The translations under genes were made by a program, and so were the position numbers. From NCBI GenBank assembly GCA_937927335.1, contig CALBDU010000054.1, positions 7,645-71,644 of the forward strand: DNA of 64,000 bases, given 5' to 3'. Below, one piece after another: positions 1 through 8,537 of the stretch (its first letter is position 1; every line of letters begins with the position of its first letter). The notes beneath the pieces were generated by a model. That model searched no databases. It saw only the letters and a list, made by a program, of their open reading frames with translations, and had not been told where the DNA came from. Source of the DNA: an uncultured Clostridium sp. (GTDB lineage: Bacteria; Bacillota; Clostridia; Clostridiales; Clostridiaceae).

Positions 1-144
1 CTTCAAAAGAACATTGATGCAGCTACTGTGGAGCTTACTAATGACGGAACCCTTTCCAAGCTTGCAGAAAAGTGGTTTAAGGTGGACTTCTTCAAAGGAC
101 TTGATTATATAAACAAGGGATATCAATACAATCAGAAAAATTAA
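1..144 (+). CDS. Amino-acid ABC transporter substrate-binding protein, C-terminal fragment
   Basis: An open frame runs in from the left edge and stops with TAA at 142-144, giving the last 47 residues. The tail (DGTLSKLAEKWF, then a short Lys/Tyr-rich end) is typical of the final helix of family-3 periplasmic binding proteins for polar amino acids, where 'GT...KWF' is common. It precedes two permease genes in the same direction, so it is very likely the ligand-binding subunit of that importer. Ligand cannot be deduced, because the binding pocket lies outside the window. Confidence 0.8.
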   Translation, partial: LQKNIDAATVELTNDGTLSKLAEKWFKVDFFKGLDYINKGYQYNQKN

Positions 145-153
145 ATTATTAAA

Positions 154-183
154 CTGGTGGACTTGCACTTACTTGTCCACCGG
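154..183 (+). promoter_or_regulatory. Intercistronic hairpin between binding protein and permease genes
   Basis: CTGGTGGAC (154-162) pairs with GTCCACCGG (175-183), nine base pairs including one G-U, with a 12-nt loop. No U-run follows, so this is not a classic terminator. Such hairpins after a binding-protein gene often protect the upstream mRNA and let the binding protein outnumber the permeases; that role is inferred here. Confidence 0.55.
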
Positions 184-204
184 TATATATAACGAGGTGC
201 TGAA

Positions 205-888
205 ATGAAAGAATTTGCAGATTTATTTTTACAGTTGCTGGATAAGGTCCCCATTACATTATTTATATTAACTGTCTCAGTATTTTTTTCATTAATAATA
301 GGGGTTATAGTGGCTCTTGTGAGGATAAGAAAGGCACCTGTTTCTTATGCAATTGCAACCTTTTATCTTTCCTTCACCAGGTGCACTCCTGCCTTGGTTC
401 AGCTGCTGCTGGTATTTTTCGGGCTGCCAAAGCTCTTATCCCTTATTAATATTAATATCAGTGACTGGAACAGGATAGTGTTTGTAATAATTACATTTTC
501 CTTGCATAATGCAGCAGCCTTGTCTGAAGTGATACGATCTGCTTATATTTCAGTAGGGGATAATCAGCTGGAAGCGGCATATAGCGTAGGTATGAGCTAT
601 TTTCAGGCATTAACAAGAATAATTCTGCCACAGGCCTTTGTAATTGCGCTGCCTAACCTGGGAAATGATGTTATCATGCTTCTGAAGGACACATCACTGG
701 CTTTTACCATAGGAATAGTGGATATGATGGGACAGGTTAGCATAATAACAGGTAATAACTATGGCATAGGTCTTCTTAAGATATATGTGGTTATATCAAT
801 AATATATTGGGTTATCTGCATAATCATAGAAGGTGCAGTGAATCAACTGGAAAAAAGTCTTACCAAAACCAAGCTTATAGGGAGGTGA
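205..888 (+). CDS. Amino-acid ABC transporter permease (first of two)
   Basis: This 227-residue integral membrane protein belongs to the HisMQ/GlnP permease family of polar amino-acid importers. It has about five hydrophobic segments, and the conserved cytoplasmic EAA loop that contacts the ATPase is visible near residue 125 (EAAYSVGMSYFQALTRIILP). A GAGGTGC ribosome site precedes the ATG. Its stop codon lies five bases before the TTG start of the second permease, so the two are surely co-translated and form a heterodimeric channel. No ATPase gene is present downstream; it must lie upstream of the window or elsewhere. Confidence 0.93.
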   Translation: MKEFADLFLQLLDKVPITLFILTVSVFFSLIIGVIVALVRIRKAPVSYAIATFYLSFTRCTPALVQLLLVFFGLPKLLSLININISDWNRIVFVIITFSLHNAAALSEVIRSAYISVGDNQLEAAYSVGMSYFQALTRIILPQAFVIALPNLGNDVIMLLKDTSLAFTIGIVDMMGQVSIITGNNYGIGLLKIYVVISIIYWVICIIIEGAVNQLEKSLTKTKLIGR

Positions 889-893
889 GGAAT

Positions 894-1619
894 TTGAGCA
901 TATTTAATTTGAATTTTGCAGTAAAGCAGTTCCCGGAGATTTTGCAGGCAGTGCCAGCAACGTTGTTTGTAGCGGTTACAGCAATGGCAGCTGGATTGAT
1001 ATTTGGCTTTTTTATAGCAATTTGCCGCATATATAAGCTCCCTATATTAAATAAAATAGCAGTTTTATATGTATCCTTCATAAGAGGCACCCCTTTATTG
1101 GTACAAATATATGTAATATTTTACGGAATACCGGAATTGATGGATTTTTTAAATAAAACCTTCTCCTGGAGCCTTAACCCTGACGGTATATCTCCATTTT
1201 TATATGCTTTCATAGCATACACCATCAATACTTCCGCTTTCCAAAGTGAAATAATCCGCTCTGCAATTACCTCAACAGATGCAGGGCAGATGGAGGCTGC
1301 CTACAGTGTAGGCATGAATACAGCTCAGGGGCTGACGAGGATTATAATACCTCAGGCTTTTGAAGCTGCACTTCCTAACCTGGGCAATACATTTATCGGT
1401 TTGGTTAAGGGCACATCCCTTGCCTTTGCAGTAAAGGTCATTGAAATCATGGCAGTGGCAAAAACTATTTCAAATCAGGGTTATATGTTTCTGGAGATGT
1501 ATGTTGATGCTGCAATTGTGTATTGGGTAATATGCTTTGCCTTGGAGCGGTTCTTTGCACTCCTTGAAAACAAGGCTGGAATTCGGAAGGAAAAGGTTAA
1601 TTTTGAAGTGATGGGGTAA
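894..1619 (+). CDS. Amino-acid ABC transporter permease (second of two)
   Basis: This 241-residue permease is paralogous to the one before it, with an EAA loop (EAAYSVGMNTAQGLTRIIIPQ) and several membrane segments. The open frame extends upstream into the preceding gene, but the start is set at TTG 894 because GGAGGTGAGG (881-890) sits immediately before it and this gives the normal family length and N-terminus (FNLNFAVKQFPEIL). It pairs with the upstream permease to form the membrane channel of an amino-acid importer. The four bases between its stop and the next ATG place the chemoreceptor gene in the same operon. Confidence 0.92.
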   Translation: MSIFNLNFAVKQFPEILQAVPATLFVAVTAMAAGLIFGFFIAICRIYKLPILNKIAVLYVSFIRGTPLLVQIYVIFYGIPELMDFLNKTFSWSLNPDGISPFLYAFIAYTINTSAFQSEIIRSAITSTDAGQMEAAYSVGMNTAQGLTRIIIPQAFEAALPNLGNTFIGLVKGTSLAFAVKVIEIMAVAKTISNQGYMFLEMYVDAAIVYWVICFALERFFALLENKAGIRKEKVNFEVMG

Positions 1620-1623
1620 TAGA

Positions 1624-3126
1624 ATGGAAGATATATTAGGAATAATACTGAACAAAACATTTTTTAAATCCCTAAATAGTATAACTCAGGAAGTAAAGGA
1701 AATGTCAGAAGGGGATTTAACTAAAAAAATCAAGGTGAACAAAAGGGGCATTTTTAACAAAATAAGCTTAAGCATAAATCAATTTGTTTTAAAAATAAGA
1801 GGCTTCATTAATGAAACCACAATAATGACGGATAAGGTAATAAACTATTGTGAGGAACTTGAAAAGAGTGCCAGGCAGGTGGAAAAAGCTTCAAATGAAA
1901 CCACAAAAGCCATAAATGAAATTTCCGTGGATATGTCGGTGCAATTAAATAATATGCAGGAAGCAACCAGGTATATTTATGAAATTGAAAATGGATATAA
2001 TGAGATAAACAGAAATGGAGAAGAGATTGAAAACAGGGCAGCTTCCATGATGAATCACGTGGAGGACAGTAATAATATATACAAGGAATTAATTGAAAAG
2101 ATGAAGGAGTCTGAAGCATCAGAAATTGAATTGTCCCTTGAGGCAGAAAAATTAAGTGAAAAGATCCTTGAGATACAAAAAATTGCTGATGTGGTTAATG
2201 ATATAAGTAAAAATACAAACCTCCTTTCTTTAAATGCATCTATTGAGGCTGCAAAAGCAGGGGAAGCAGGAGCAGGCTTTTCGGTGGTGGCAAGCGAAAT
2301 AAGAAAGCTTGCTGGAATATCCTCCGTCCAGGCTGTTGAAATTCAAAATATTATAAACGAAATTAAAACTATGATAAGGTCCATTGAAGGAAAGATAAAC
2401 AGGGAAACTGAAAACGTGGTGCAAAATATGAAGTTTTCCAATATTAATAAGGAAAAATTAGATATAATTTTTACTGAAAGTGAAAGTTCACTTAATTCTA
2501 TAAAGGATATAAACAGAATTATTGACCATCAAAAGAAAAATATTAGTGTAGTTAAGAACATAGTGGGAAAAACCTCACAGCTGTCTGAAAGAATTAATGC
2601 TGCAACCCAGGAGGTGGCTGCTGCTTCGGAAGAACAATTATCCTCAATGAAAAATGTATTTGAATCCGTAACAAGCCTTACTGGAATGAATAAGAGCATA
2701 AAGCAAAAAATCCAATCCTTTGCTAAAAACTACGAATTAAATGATAAAACCAGAGATTATATTGAAAAAGGCCTGGAGACCTTGAAGCAGGTAGCAAAAG
2801 CTGAAGGCCTGGCATCGATGGAACATCACAAGTGCACAGAAATATTAAAGGATAATATTGATAAATGCCCATATTTTGAGCTCTTTGGATTGTGCCAGAA
2901 GGATGGACTAAGAAAAGCTATAACCTTGGATTATACGGAAGAGGAAGTATATACGAGCTTTTCCCACAGGCCGTTTTTCAAAGAGGCCATAAAAGGAAAG
3001 GAATATATATCTGAGCCATATATATCGGTGGATACAAACAATTATTGCATTGCATTGTCTGTGCCGGTAAGGGACAACAGCGGAGAAATAACCGGTATGC
3101 TGGTTGGAGATCTGCTACTTGGATAA
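1624..3126 (+). CDS. Soluble methyl-accepting chemotaxis-like protein with C-terminal Cache/PDC-like sensor
   Basis: 500 residues with no membrane segment. The N-terminus starts with a HAMP-like stretch (EVKEMSEGDLTKKIKV, about 20-40), followed by long coiled coil and the signalling hairpin core (NLLSLNASIEAAKAGEAGAG, about 200-220) that binds CheA/CheW. Residues about 395-500 look like a PDC/Cache module (SHRPFFKEAIKGKEYISEPY, then a C-terminal V...GDL), a fold that is normally extracellular and N-terminal. Here it is C-terminal and cytoplasmic. A cluster of Cys/His (HHKC, KCPYFELFGLC) precedes it. It starts four bases after a permease stop with no good ribosome site, implying translational coupling to the transporter. 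A role in sensing the imported amino acid is inferred. Confidence 0.88.
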   Translation: MEDILGIILNKTFFKSLNSITQEVKEMSEGDLTKKIKVNKRGIFNKISLSINQFVLKIRGFINETTIMTDKVINYCEELEKSARQVEKASNETTKAINEISVDMSVQLNNMQEATRYIYEIENGYNEINRNGEEIENRAASMMNHVEDSNNIYKELIEKMKESEASEIELSLEAEKLSEKILEIQKIADVVNDISKNTNLLSLNASIEAAKAGEAGAGFSVVASEIRKLAGISSVQAVEIQNIINEIKTMIRSIEGKINRETENVVQNMKFSNINKEKLDIIFTESESSLNSIKDINRIIDHQKKNISVVKNIVGKTSQLSERINAATQEVAAASEEQLSSMKNVFESVTSLTGMNKSIKQKIQSFAKNYELNDKTRDYIEKGLETLKQVAKAEGLASMEHHKCTEILKDNIDKCPYFELFGLCQKDGLRKAITLDYTEEEVYTSFSHRPFFKEAIKGKEYISEPYISVDTNNYCIALSVPVRDNSGEITGMLVGDLLLG

Positions 3127-3176
3127 GAAGCTGGCACAGGTTAATTGGGAAAAAATTATATGATTAAGAACAGAGG

Positions 3177-3200
3177 CGGATGCAGGTGCATCCGTTATTT
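3177..3200 (+). terminator. Intrinsic terminator after ABC/chemoreceptor operon
   Basis: CGGATGC (3177-3183), loop AGGT, GCATCCG (3188-3194) and then a T-rich stretch (TTATTTTAT). Confidence 0.65.
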
Positions 3201-3330
3201 TATGTTTAACCCTTATGATTAACATGTATAGACGCTTTAAAATATTGTTTACAAATATATAGACATATTATGAAATAAGTCATACAATATAAGTATAATA
3301 CATATTAGTCGTTTAGGGAGGAAGCACACA

Positions 3331-4101
3331 ATGGATAATAAATCAAATGAGTTGTTTTGGAATGCCGGTTTGGAGGATTTGAAGCAGGGTATAGCGGAGA
3401 GCAGTCAGGAGTATAAATGCATAATTTGTGAAGAGTCCTTTGAAAAGGGACGGATATACGAAATTGATTCACTGCTTTATGATGCAAAAAAGGCAGCCGA
3501 GCTGCATATAGAAAAAAGCCATCACTCTATGCTGGAATACCTGCTGGGCATGAATTCCTCATTTACTGGAATATCTGAAATACAAAGGAAAGTGCTCACC
3601 ATGATGGCTATGGGGCTTTCCGACAAGGAAATTGCCGGTAATCTTAGGATAGCCCAATCCACCATCAGAAACCACAGGTATAAATTAAGGGAAAAAGAGC
3701 GTCAGGCTAAACTGTTCTTAACTGTTATGGAGCTGCTGCAGAAAAATACAAATAAAAAAATTAACAGTCTGGATGCGGAAATAATAAGAGATGCCCATAA
3801 AACAGCAACCACCCTGGATGACAGATACAACATAACTGACAAGGAAAGTGAAGGCATACTTAAAATATATATGGATGAAACCGGGGCTTTGAAAAGCTAT
3901 CCAGTAAAAGAGAAAAGAAAGCTTGTGGTATTAAAAGAAATCGCAGGAAACTTTTCAAAAGGAAAAACCTACACTGAAAACGAGGTTAATAGGATATTAA
4001 AGCGTATATATGAAGATTATCCAACCATCAAAAGGGCGTTGATAGAGTACGGCTTTTTAGAAAGGAAAAATGACTGCAGCAGCTACTGGGTAAGGGAGTA
4101 G
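3331..4101 (+). CDS. LuxR-type HTH regulator with DUF2087 domain
   Basis: 256-residue transcriptional regulator. An N-terminal region carries a CxxC and later Cys/His pattern (CIICEESF at about 30, HIEKSHH near 64-70) that could bind a metal. A LuxR-like helix-turn-helix follows at about 80-130 (GLSDKEIAGNLRIAQSTIRN), and residues about 175-255 match the DUF2087 domain (RKLVVLKEIAGNFSKGKTYT, ending with a winged-helix-like basic tail). GGGAGGAAGC precedes the ATG. The GNAT gene begins eight bases downstream, so the two form an operon and the regulator may control it. The target and inducer are unknown. Confidence 0.85.
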   Translation: MDNKSNELFWNAGLEDLKQGIAESSQEYKCIICEESFEKGRIYEIDSLLYDAKKAAELHIEKSHHSMLEYLLGMNSSFTGISEIQRKVLTMMAMGLSDKEIAGNLRIAQSTIRNHRYKLREKERQAKLFLTVMELLQKNTNKKINSLDAEIIRDAHKTATTLDDRYNITDKESEGILKIYMDETGALKSYPVKEKRKLVVLKEIAGNFSKGKTYTENEVNRILKRIYEDYPTIKRALIEYGFLERKNDCSSYWVRE

Positions 4102-4108
4102 GAAAGCT

Positions 4109-4987
4109 ATGATAAAGAATTATTTAGAGTTGAATGATAATGAAAAACAAACTTTGCTGGAGTTTTTAAATAGAAATAACATAGATGAATTATCACCAGA
4201 AAGGTTGATGCCGGAGGAAATGGACAGGAAGTTTATACGGGAGGAATTTGATTTTGGCAGGGGAGTCCTTGCAAGGGTTCAGGATGATAAAATTGTGGCA
4301 GCGGCATCCGTAGTGCTGAAGGAATGCAAAATTAAAGGTGTTTCATATATTACAAAACCAGAGCTTAAAGAAAGTTTGGCAGATAAGCCTGCCATATTGG
4401 CTGAGATAATTGATAAAGCCCGTAAGCTTGCTGAAGAGTATGGCGCTTTGAAAATATTTTTAGGAACCAGGGATAATGAATTAGTTAAGATTTTAAGGGA
4501 TATGGACGTAGAAAATCAGTACTGTGCTATTAAAATGACTTTAAAAGACAGGAATATTAAATATCCTCTATTGAAGTTAGTTCCCATAGACCAGAAGAAC
4601 AAGAAACAGTATTTGGATATTTATAATGATGGATTTAGAAATGTGCCTAACGGATCCACCTTGACAGAAGCTGAAGTGGAGGAACATCTGGCAAATGCTG
4701 ATGAAAACAACAGCTGGTATATAGCTGAAACAAATGATAAAAGGATAGGCTTTCTACAATTCAATATAAAAGCTGGTTCAGGAGAATTCGACCTTGGACT
4801 TATTGCCCGGGAAAGAGGAAAGGGCTATGGTAAGCTCCTGCTGGAAACTGCCATAGGTTTTTTAAATGACAGGGGAGTAAAGGAAATAAGCCTTACGGTG
4901 ATTACAAAAAATGAGCGTGCTTATAATATGTATATAAAAAGAGGCTTTTCTGAAATTGAGCTGCTTAGCCGATGGTATCAGCTGTAA
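4109..4987 (+). CDS. GNAT family N-acetyltransferase
   Basis: 292 residues. The C-terminal half is a GNAT fold with the acetyl-CoA pyrophosphate loop ARERGKGYGKLLLETA (about 230-245) and the following NERAYNMYIKRGF motif. The N-terminal 150 residues look like a second, degenerate GNAT-like lobe, so this is probably a tandem-GNAT protein. It is translated from an ATG close to the stop of the LuxR/DUF2087 gene. Substrate cannot be predicted from sequence. Confidence 0.85.
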   Translation: MIKNYLELNDNEKQTLLEFLNRNNIDELSPERLMPEEMDRKFIREEFDFGRGVLARVQDDKIVAAASVVLKECKIKGVSYITKPELKESLADKPAILAEIIDKARKLAEEYGALKIFLGTRDNELVKILRDMDVENQYCAIKMTLKDRNIKYPLLKLVPIDQKNKKQYLDIYNDGFRNVPNGSTLTEAEVEEHLANADENNSWYIAETNDKRIGFLQFNIKAGSGEFDLGLIARERGKGYGKLLLETAIGFLNDRGVKEISLTVITKNERAYNMYIKRGFSEIELLSRWYQL

Positions 4988-5051
4988 AGGCATATAAGAG
5001 CAATAATAAATAAGTATGAAGGACTTGAAAAGGATACCTGCTCAATAGAAT

Positions 5052-5084
5052 AAAAGCCATGCTATCAGTGATAGAATGGCTTTT
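5052..5084. terminator. Bidirectional terminator between GNAT and ABM genes
   Basis: AAAAGCCAT (5052-5060) pairs with ATGGCTTTT (5076-5084), with CTATC/GATAG pairing inside. The A-run on one side and T-run on the other serve both converging genes. Confidence 0.8.
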
Positions 5085-5086
5085 AA

Positions 5087-5377
5087 CTATGCTACGCTAT
5101 AAATTTTTACTTCCGGGTCTGCACTCCAAAGCGGCTGCAAGCCTGAAAACACATCATTTTTGAACATTTCACTTGAAAGGTATGCAGTGGCATGCTCAAT
5201 GCTGTCGAAACCATGGAGAACCTGTACATCTTCATCTCGAATCAAAAGGTCTTTTGTTAATGCACCTGCTATTGTTTCCTGGAAAGGTTTTCTGTAGTCT
5301 GTGTATATTTTTGCAGCAGCCTGGCGATTGTTATTGTGGATTTTCATTGTAATTTCCAAAAAAGCATTTACTTTCAT
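5087..5377 (-). CDS. Antibiotic biosynthesis monooxygenase (ABM)-like dimeric alpha-beta barrel protein
   Basis: 96-residue small protein. The open frame extends 13 codons further upstream, but ATG 5377 is chosen because AAGGAGGTATT lies directly before it. The pattern of a beta strand (KVNAFLEITMKI), two helices and a final strand (EVKIYSVA) fits a small ferredoxin-like alpha-beta barrel as in ABM/quinol monooxygenase proteins. It is divergent from an HxlR regulator, a common pairing for redox or quinone-detoxifying enzymes. The assignment is by fold impression and gene context; no catalytic residue is diagnostic. Confidence 0.55.
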   Translation of the reverse strand: MKVNAFLEITMKIHNNNRQAAAKIYTDYRKPFQETIAGALTKDLLIRDEDVQVLHGFDSIEHATAYLSSEMFKNDVFSGLQPLWSADPEVKIYSVA

Positions 5378-5474
5378 GGTAATACCTCCTTGTATAATTT
5401 TTTGGCTCTTATTCATAAGCTCGCCTAAATTATAACAAGTTCACTTGGAAAACATAATATATTAATAAATTTAT

Positions 5475-5500
5475 AAGTAACTAATAAATTCAAAAGTAAC
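5475..5500. promoter_or_regulatory. Candidate HxlR operator: direct repeat AAGTAAC
   Basis: AAGTAAC occurs at 5475-5481 and 5494-5500, spaced 19 bases start to start, in the divergent intergenic region between the ABM-like and HxlR genes. HxlR-type regulators such as YodB and HxlR bind repeated half-sites in such positions; the assignment is inferred. Confidence 0.4.
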
Positions 5501-5556
5501 TTTTATTTATTAAAGAATTGTCATATACTAGGATTAAAAAATTAAGGAGTAAAGTA

Positions 5557-5955
5557 ATGTATAAATCCAAATTAGAAAAAGATATTCGTTGCCCTTTAGA
5601 GTATGGATTAACTGTTTTTGGCGGCAAGTGGAAATCAAGAATAATCTGCGTTTTAGCTGAAAAGGATGCCCTGAGATATAGTTCTATCCGTATGGAGATG
5701 ACAAATATAACAGATGCAGTGCTTGCTTCAACATTAAAGGAATTAATCGCAGATGAAATTATAAAAAGGCAGTCCTATGATGAAATACCTCCAAGAGTTG
5801 AATATTCACTGACCTGGAAAGGCCAGTCGGTAGTTCCTATTTTGCAAAGCATTTGCAGCTGGTCTGGCGCTTATTATATTGAAGATAATAAAAATGCACT
5901 GGCTAAATGTCAAAGGTGTAATTATAATGCACATCATCAAAATAGTACTTCCTAG
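5557..5955 (+). CDS. HxlR family winged-helix regulator
   Basis: 132 residues. The open frame could start at TTG 5518, but ATG 5557 is preceded by AAGGAG (5544-5549) at good spacing. The sequence has the HxlR signature: CPLEYGLTVFGGKWKSRII at the N-terminus (including the conserved Cys), a winged helix, and the wing PPRVEYSLTWKGQSVVPIL. Members are often sensors of aldehydes, quinones or redox state through that Cys. It is transcribed divergently from the ABM-like gene, its likely target. The C-terminus has an extra CQRCNYNAHHQ motif, unusual for the family, that might bind metal. Confidence 0.9.
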   Translation: MYKSKLEKDIRCPLEYGLTVFGGKWKSRIICVLAEKDALRYSSIRMEMTNITDAVLASTLKELIADEIIKRQSYDEIPPRVEYSLTWKGQSVVPILQSICSWSGAYYIEDNKNALAKCQRCNYNAHHQNSTS

Positions 5956-6053
5956 AGTAAAGTAAAAGTAAAGTAAAAACTAGGTTTTAAAGGAAGGTTA
6001 TTGGGTGAAGCGATGACAATAGACACTGCCTCACCTTATATATTTAACAGATA

Positions 6054-7751
6054 CTAATTACTTTTCTGAATTACTTTGATGCTTCGTTCCTTCACTAATC
6101 TTAAAAGTGGAGCGTAGTTTTCAAAAAAAACTATCACTATATCACCTGTAGATGCTGAATTCATTGCTTCGTTCAAAGCAGCTTCCTCATCTAAAATAAC
6201 CCTTAAATTTGTACTATTAAAGCCAGAGGTTAAAATGCCCTCCTTTAACAAAGCGGCAACTTCTCCAGGACGCCTTCCTCTTAAATCTTTATCCTCTTTT
6301 ATAAAAATAAGGTTGAGATAGTTCCCTGCAATCCTGCCAACCTCCAGGGTGGTTCGGTCTAATCTGTCTCCGGGAACCCCAATTACACCAATGAGCCTTT
6401 TGTGTTTAATCTGTATAAGTCCTTCCAGTACGGAATTATATCCGTCAATATTGTGTCCGTAATCTAATATAATCAGTATGCCATCAATATTAAACACATT
6501 AAATCTTCCGGGATTAAGCTCTTCACTACATTGAAAGCTTTCTAATGCCTCTTTTATTATAGATGGATCTATTCCAAAACCTATAAGTGCTCCACAGGCT
6601 GCCATTGCATTTTGAATATTATATTTTAAAATTCCATTAAAGGTTATACCAATGTCTTTCACATTAATTAATGATAGAAAAAAATCCTGACTTTCTATAC
6701 ACAGATTCTCGTGGTAGATGTAAATGCCAAATCCCCTATTTTTTATGCTGTTAATTAATACTTCGTTATCTTTATTCTGTGAGAAAATAATTGGTTTGCT
6801 TTTCAAGCTTGTGACCATGTCGGCAGTAATTTCATTATCACCGTTGATAACCACATAACCATCCTTTTTCACTGCTTCCACCACTAACATTTTAGCCTTG
6901 GCCAAATCCTCCAGAGTTTCAATTCCATCAAGTCCAAGATGATCATCTGTGACGTTTGTTATCACTGATACATCTGCAAGATCATATGCTAATCCATTCC
7001 TGACTAAGCCGCCTCTGGCAGTTTCCAATACAGCCACGTCTATATCACTGTTTGAAAGCACATCAAGGGCACTTCGGGGACCTGTGGTGTCACCTTCATA
7101 TATACAATCTCCATTTATAAATATTCCATCGGTGGTAGTCATTCCAACCTTATAACCTGCTTTTGAAAGTGTATAGGCTATAAGCCTTGTGGTGGTAGTT
7201 TTTCCATTTGTACCTGTGATAGATATAACTGGAATACTTCTAATAACTTTTTTAGAAATACTATCTGAAAGCATTGAATTTTCTTCTTCAGCTTTTAGTA
7301 TATTTTTTAATATTTCCAGCCTGCTGTGTAAATTTAAAGATTTATTTCCAATTATTGAATTAATGATATCAATTGCCAGTTTACCTGTTTCTATGGCTGT
7401 ATTTTTATACTTGTATTCATAAATAGTATAGCAGCTGCTAGAGTTCAATTTGCTTTCAGAGCAGAAGCTTACATCGAGCTGAAGTCTGTTTTGAAGCGCA
7501 ATAGCTATATGCCCGCATAGATGATGAAGATGGGTTCCATCATTCAGCCTCTTTTGAAACCCGCCTTCTTCCCCAAGTGAACAGCAGTGAACAGAAAGCT
7601 CTGGCAATATATCAATGAGATGTTTATTAAAATTGTTAATATAATTTGTTGTAACATCCTCATAATCCTCTAAGTCTAAATTAAGCTTTATACATTTCCT
7701 ATGAGAATAAACACTTCTTCCGTTAAACACTTTAAAGCTGACCAATTTCAC
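6054..7751 (-). CDS. Cyanophycin-synthetase-like protein: CphA N-domain fused to Mur ligase, no ATP-grasp
   Basis: 565 residues from GTG 7751, chosen over the upstream ATG 7808 because AGGAGG precedes it and the N-terminus then matches CphA (KLVSFKVFNGRSVYSHRKCI). Residues 1 to about 150 look like the CphA N-terminal domain, including GTHLHHLCGHIAIALQ. About 30 residues later comes the Mur-ligase P-loop GTNGKTTTTR (about 180), then TTTDGIF, DTTGPRSA, VLETARGGLVRNGL, NVTDDHLGLDG and the C-terminal domain (GRFNVF, LDYGHN, GDR, KEDKDLRGRRPGEV). The central ATP-grasp domain of normal CphA (about 300 residues) is absent, so canonical cyanophycin synthesis is impossible as is. It is probably an ATP-dependent amide ligase on a peptide or amino acid. 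It follows a GNAT gene by 31 bases. Confidence 0.82.
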   Translation of the reverse strand: MKLVSFKVFNGRSVYSHRKCIKLNLDLEDYEDVTTNYINNFNKHLIDILPELSVHCCSLGEEGGFQKRLNDGTHLHHLCGHIAIALQNRLQLDVSFCSESKLNSSSCYTIYEYKYKNTAIETGKLAIDIINSIIGNKSLNLHSRLEILKNILKAEEENSMLSDSISKKVIRSIPVISITGTNGKTTTTRLIAYTLSKAGYKVGMTTTDGIFINGDCIYEGDTTGPRSALDVLSNSDIDVAVLETARGGLVRNGLAYDLADVSVITNVTDDHLGLDGIETLEDLAKAKMLVVEAVKKDGYVVINGDNEITADMVTSLKSKPIIFSQNKDNEVLINSIKNRGFGIYIYHENLCIESQDFFLSLINVKDIGITFNGILKYNIQNAMAACGALIGFGIDPSIIKEALESFQCSEELNPGRFNVFNIDGILIILDYGHNIDGYNSVLEGLIQIKHKRLIGVIGVPGDRLDRTTLEVGRIAGNYLNLIFIKEDKDLRGRRPGEVAALLKEGILTSGFNSTNLRVILDEEAALNEAMNSASTGDIVIVFFENYAPLLRLVKERSIKVIQKSN

Positions 7752-7782
7752 CTTAATTTCCTCCTGTTGAATTGTGCTTGAT

Positions 7783-8322
7783 TTAGCTGCAGCTTGATAG
7801 GTATTCATCCTTTAAAAGGCCCATGGCTATTTTGTCATAACGTTTCCCATCCTTATAAATTTCTTGTCTTAAAATACCCTCCACCTTAAAGCCGCATTTT
7901 TTATAGCACTTTATGGCAGATTCATTATAAGAATACACAGTGAGTTTAATCTTATTTATATCCATCTGCATGAATATAAAGTTTATTAGAACATGCATAG
8001 TATCTGTACCATATCCTTTGCCTCGATGCATTCCGCTGCCGATAAATATTCCCACAGTTGCAACACTATTTTTCCAGTCTACACCATTAATGCTGCAGCC
8101 ACCGATAAATTTGCGGTCTTCAAGAGTCTCAATGGCAAATTTGTATGAATCACCAATAGCAGTCAATGATTCGAACCATAACTCCTCATCATGGAGGGTC
8201 ATGGGATATGGAATTTCAGGGGTTAGACTGCAGCTAATATCAGGATCATTTATGTACATTAATCGCAAAGGAATATCTTCTTTTTTATACTCTCTTAACC
8301 TTATCCATTTTCCTTCATACAT
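7783..8322 (-). CDS. GNAT family N-acetyltransferase (RimJ/RimL-like)
   Basis: 179 residues with the RimJ/L-type pattern: IRLREYKKEDIP at the start, GIFIGSGMHRGKGYGTDTMH (about 91-110, acetyl-CoA loop) and NESAIKCYKKCGFKVEG near the C-terminus. GGAGGGC lies before the ATG. It is the first gene of a two-gene minus-strand unit with the CphA-like ligase, so it may acetylate the same substrate or product; that is inferred. Members acetylate protein N-termini, amino acids or antibiotics. Confidence 0.85.
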   Translation of the reverse strand: MYEGKWIRLREYKKEDIPLRLMYINDPDISCSLTPEIPYPMTLHDEELWFESLTAIGDSYKFAIETLEDRKFIGGCSINGVDWKNSVATVGIFIGSGMHRGKGYGTDTMHVLINFIFMQMDINKIKLTVYSYNESAIKCYKKCGFKVEGILRQEIYKDGKRYDKIAMGLLKDEYLSSCS

Positions 8323-8537
8323 TGTAAGCCCTCCTCTACAGTAAACCTTCAGAAAAAGAAAAATTCATGTAGTTCATTCTAAAACTGGCAGCTTATATAG
8401 TATGTGTAATTATTTAGGATAATAATTACTAAAATATTAAAATTTTTATAATATAAATATAAAAATAACATAATTGAATTTACATCAAGCTATTAATTGA
8501 AAATAATATAATATCCCGTATAGAAGATAAAATAATT

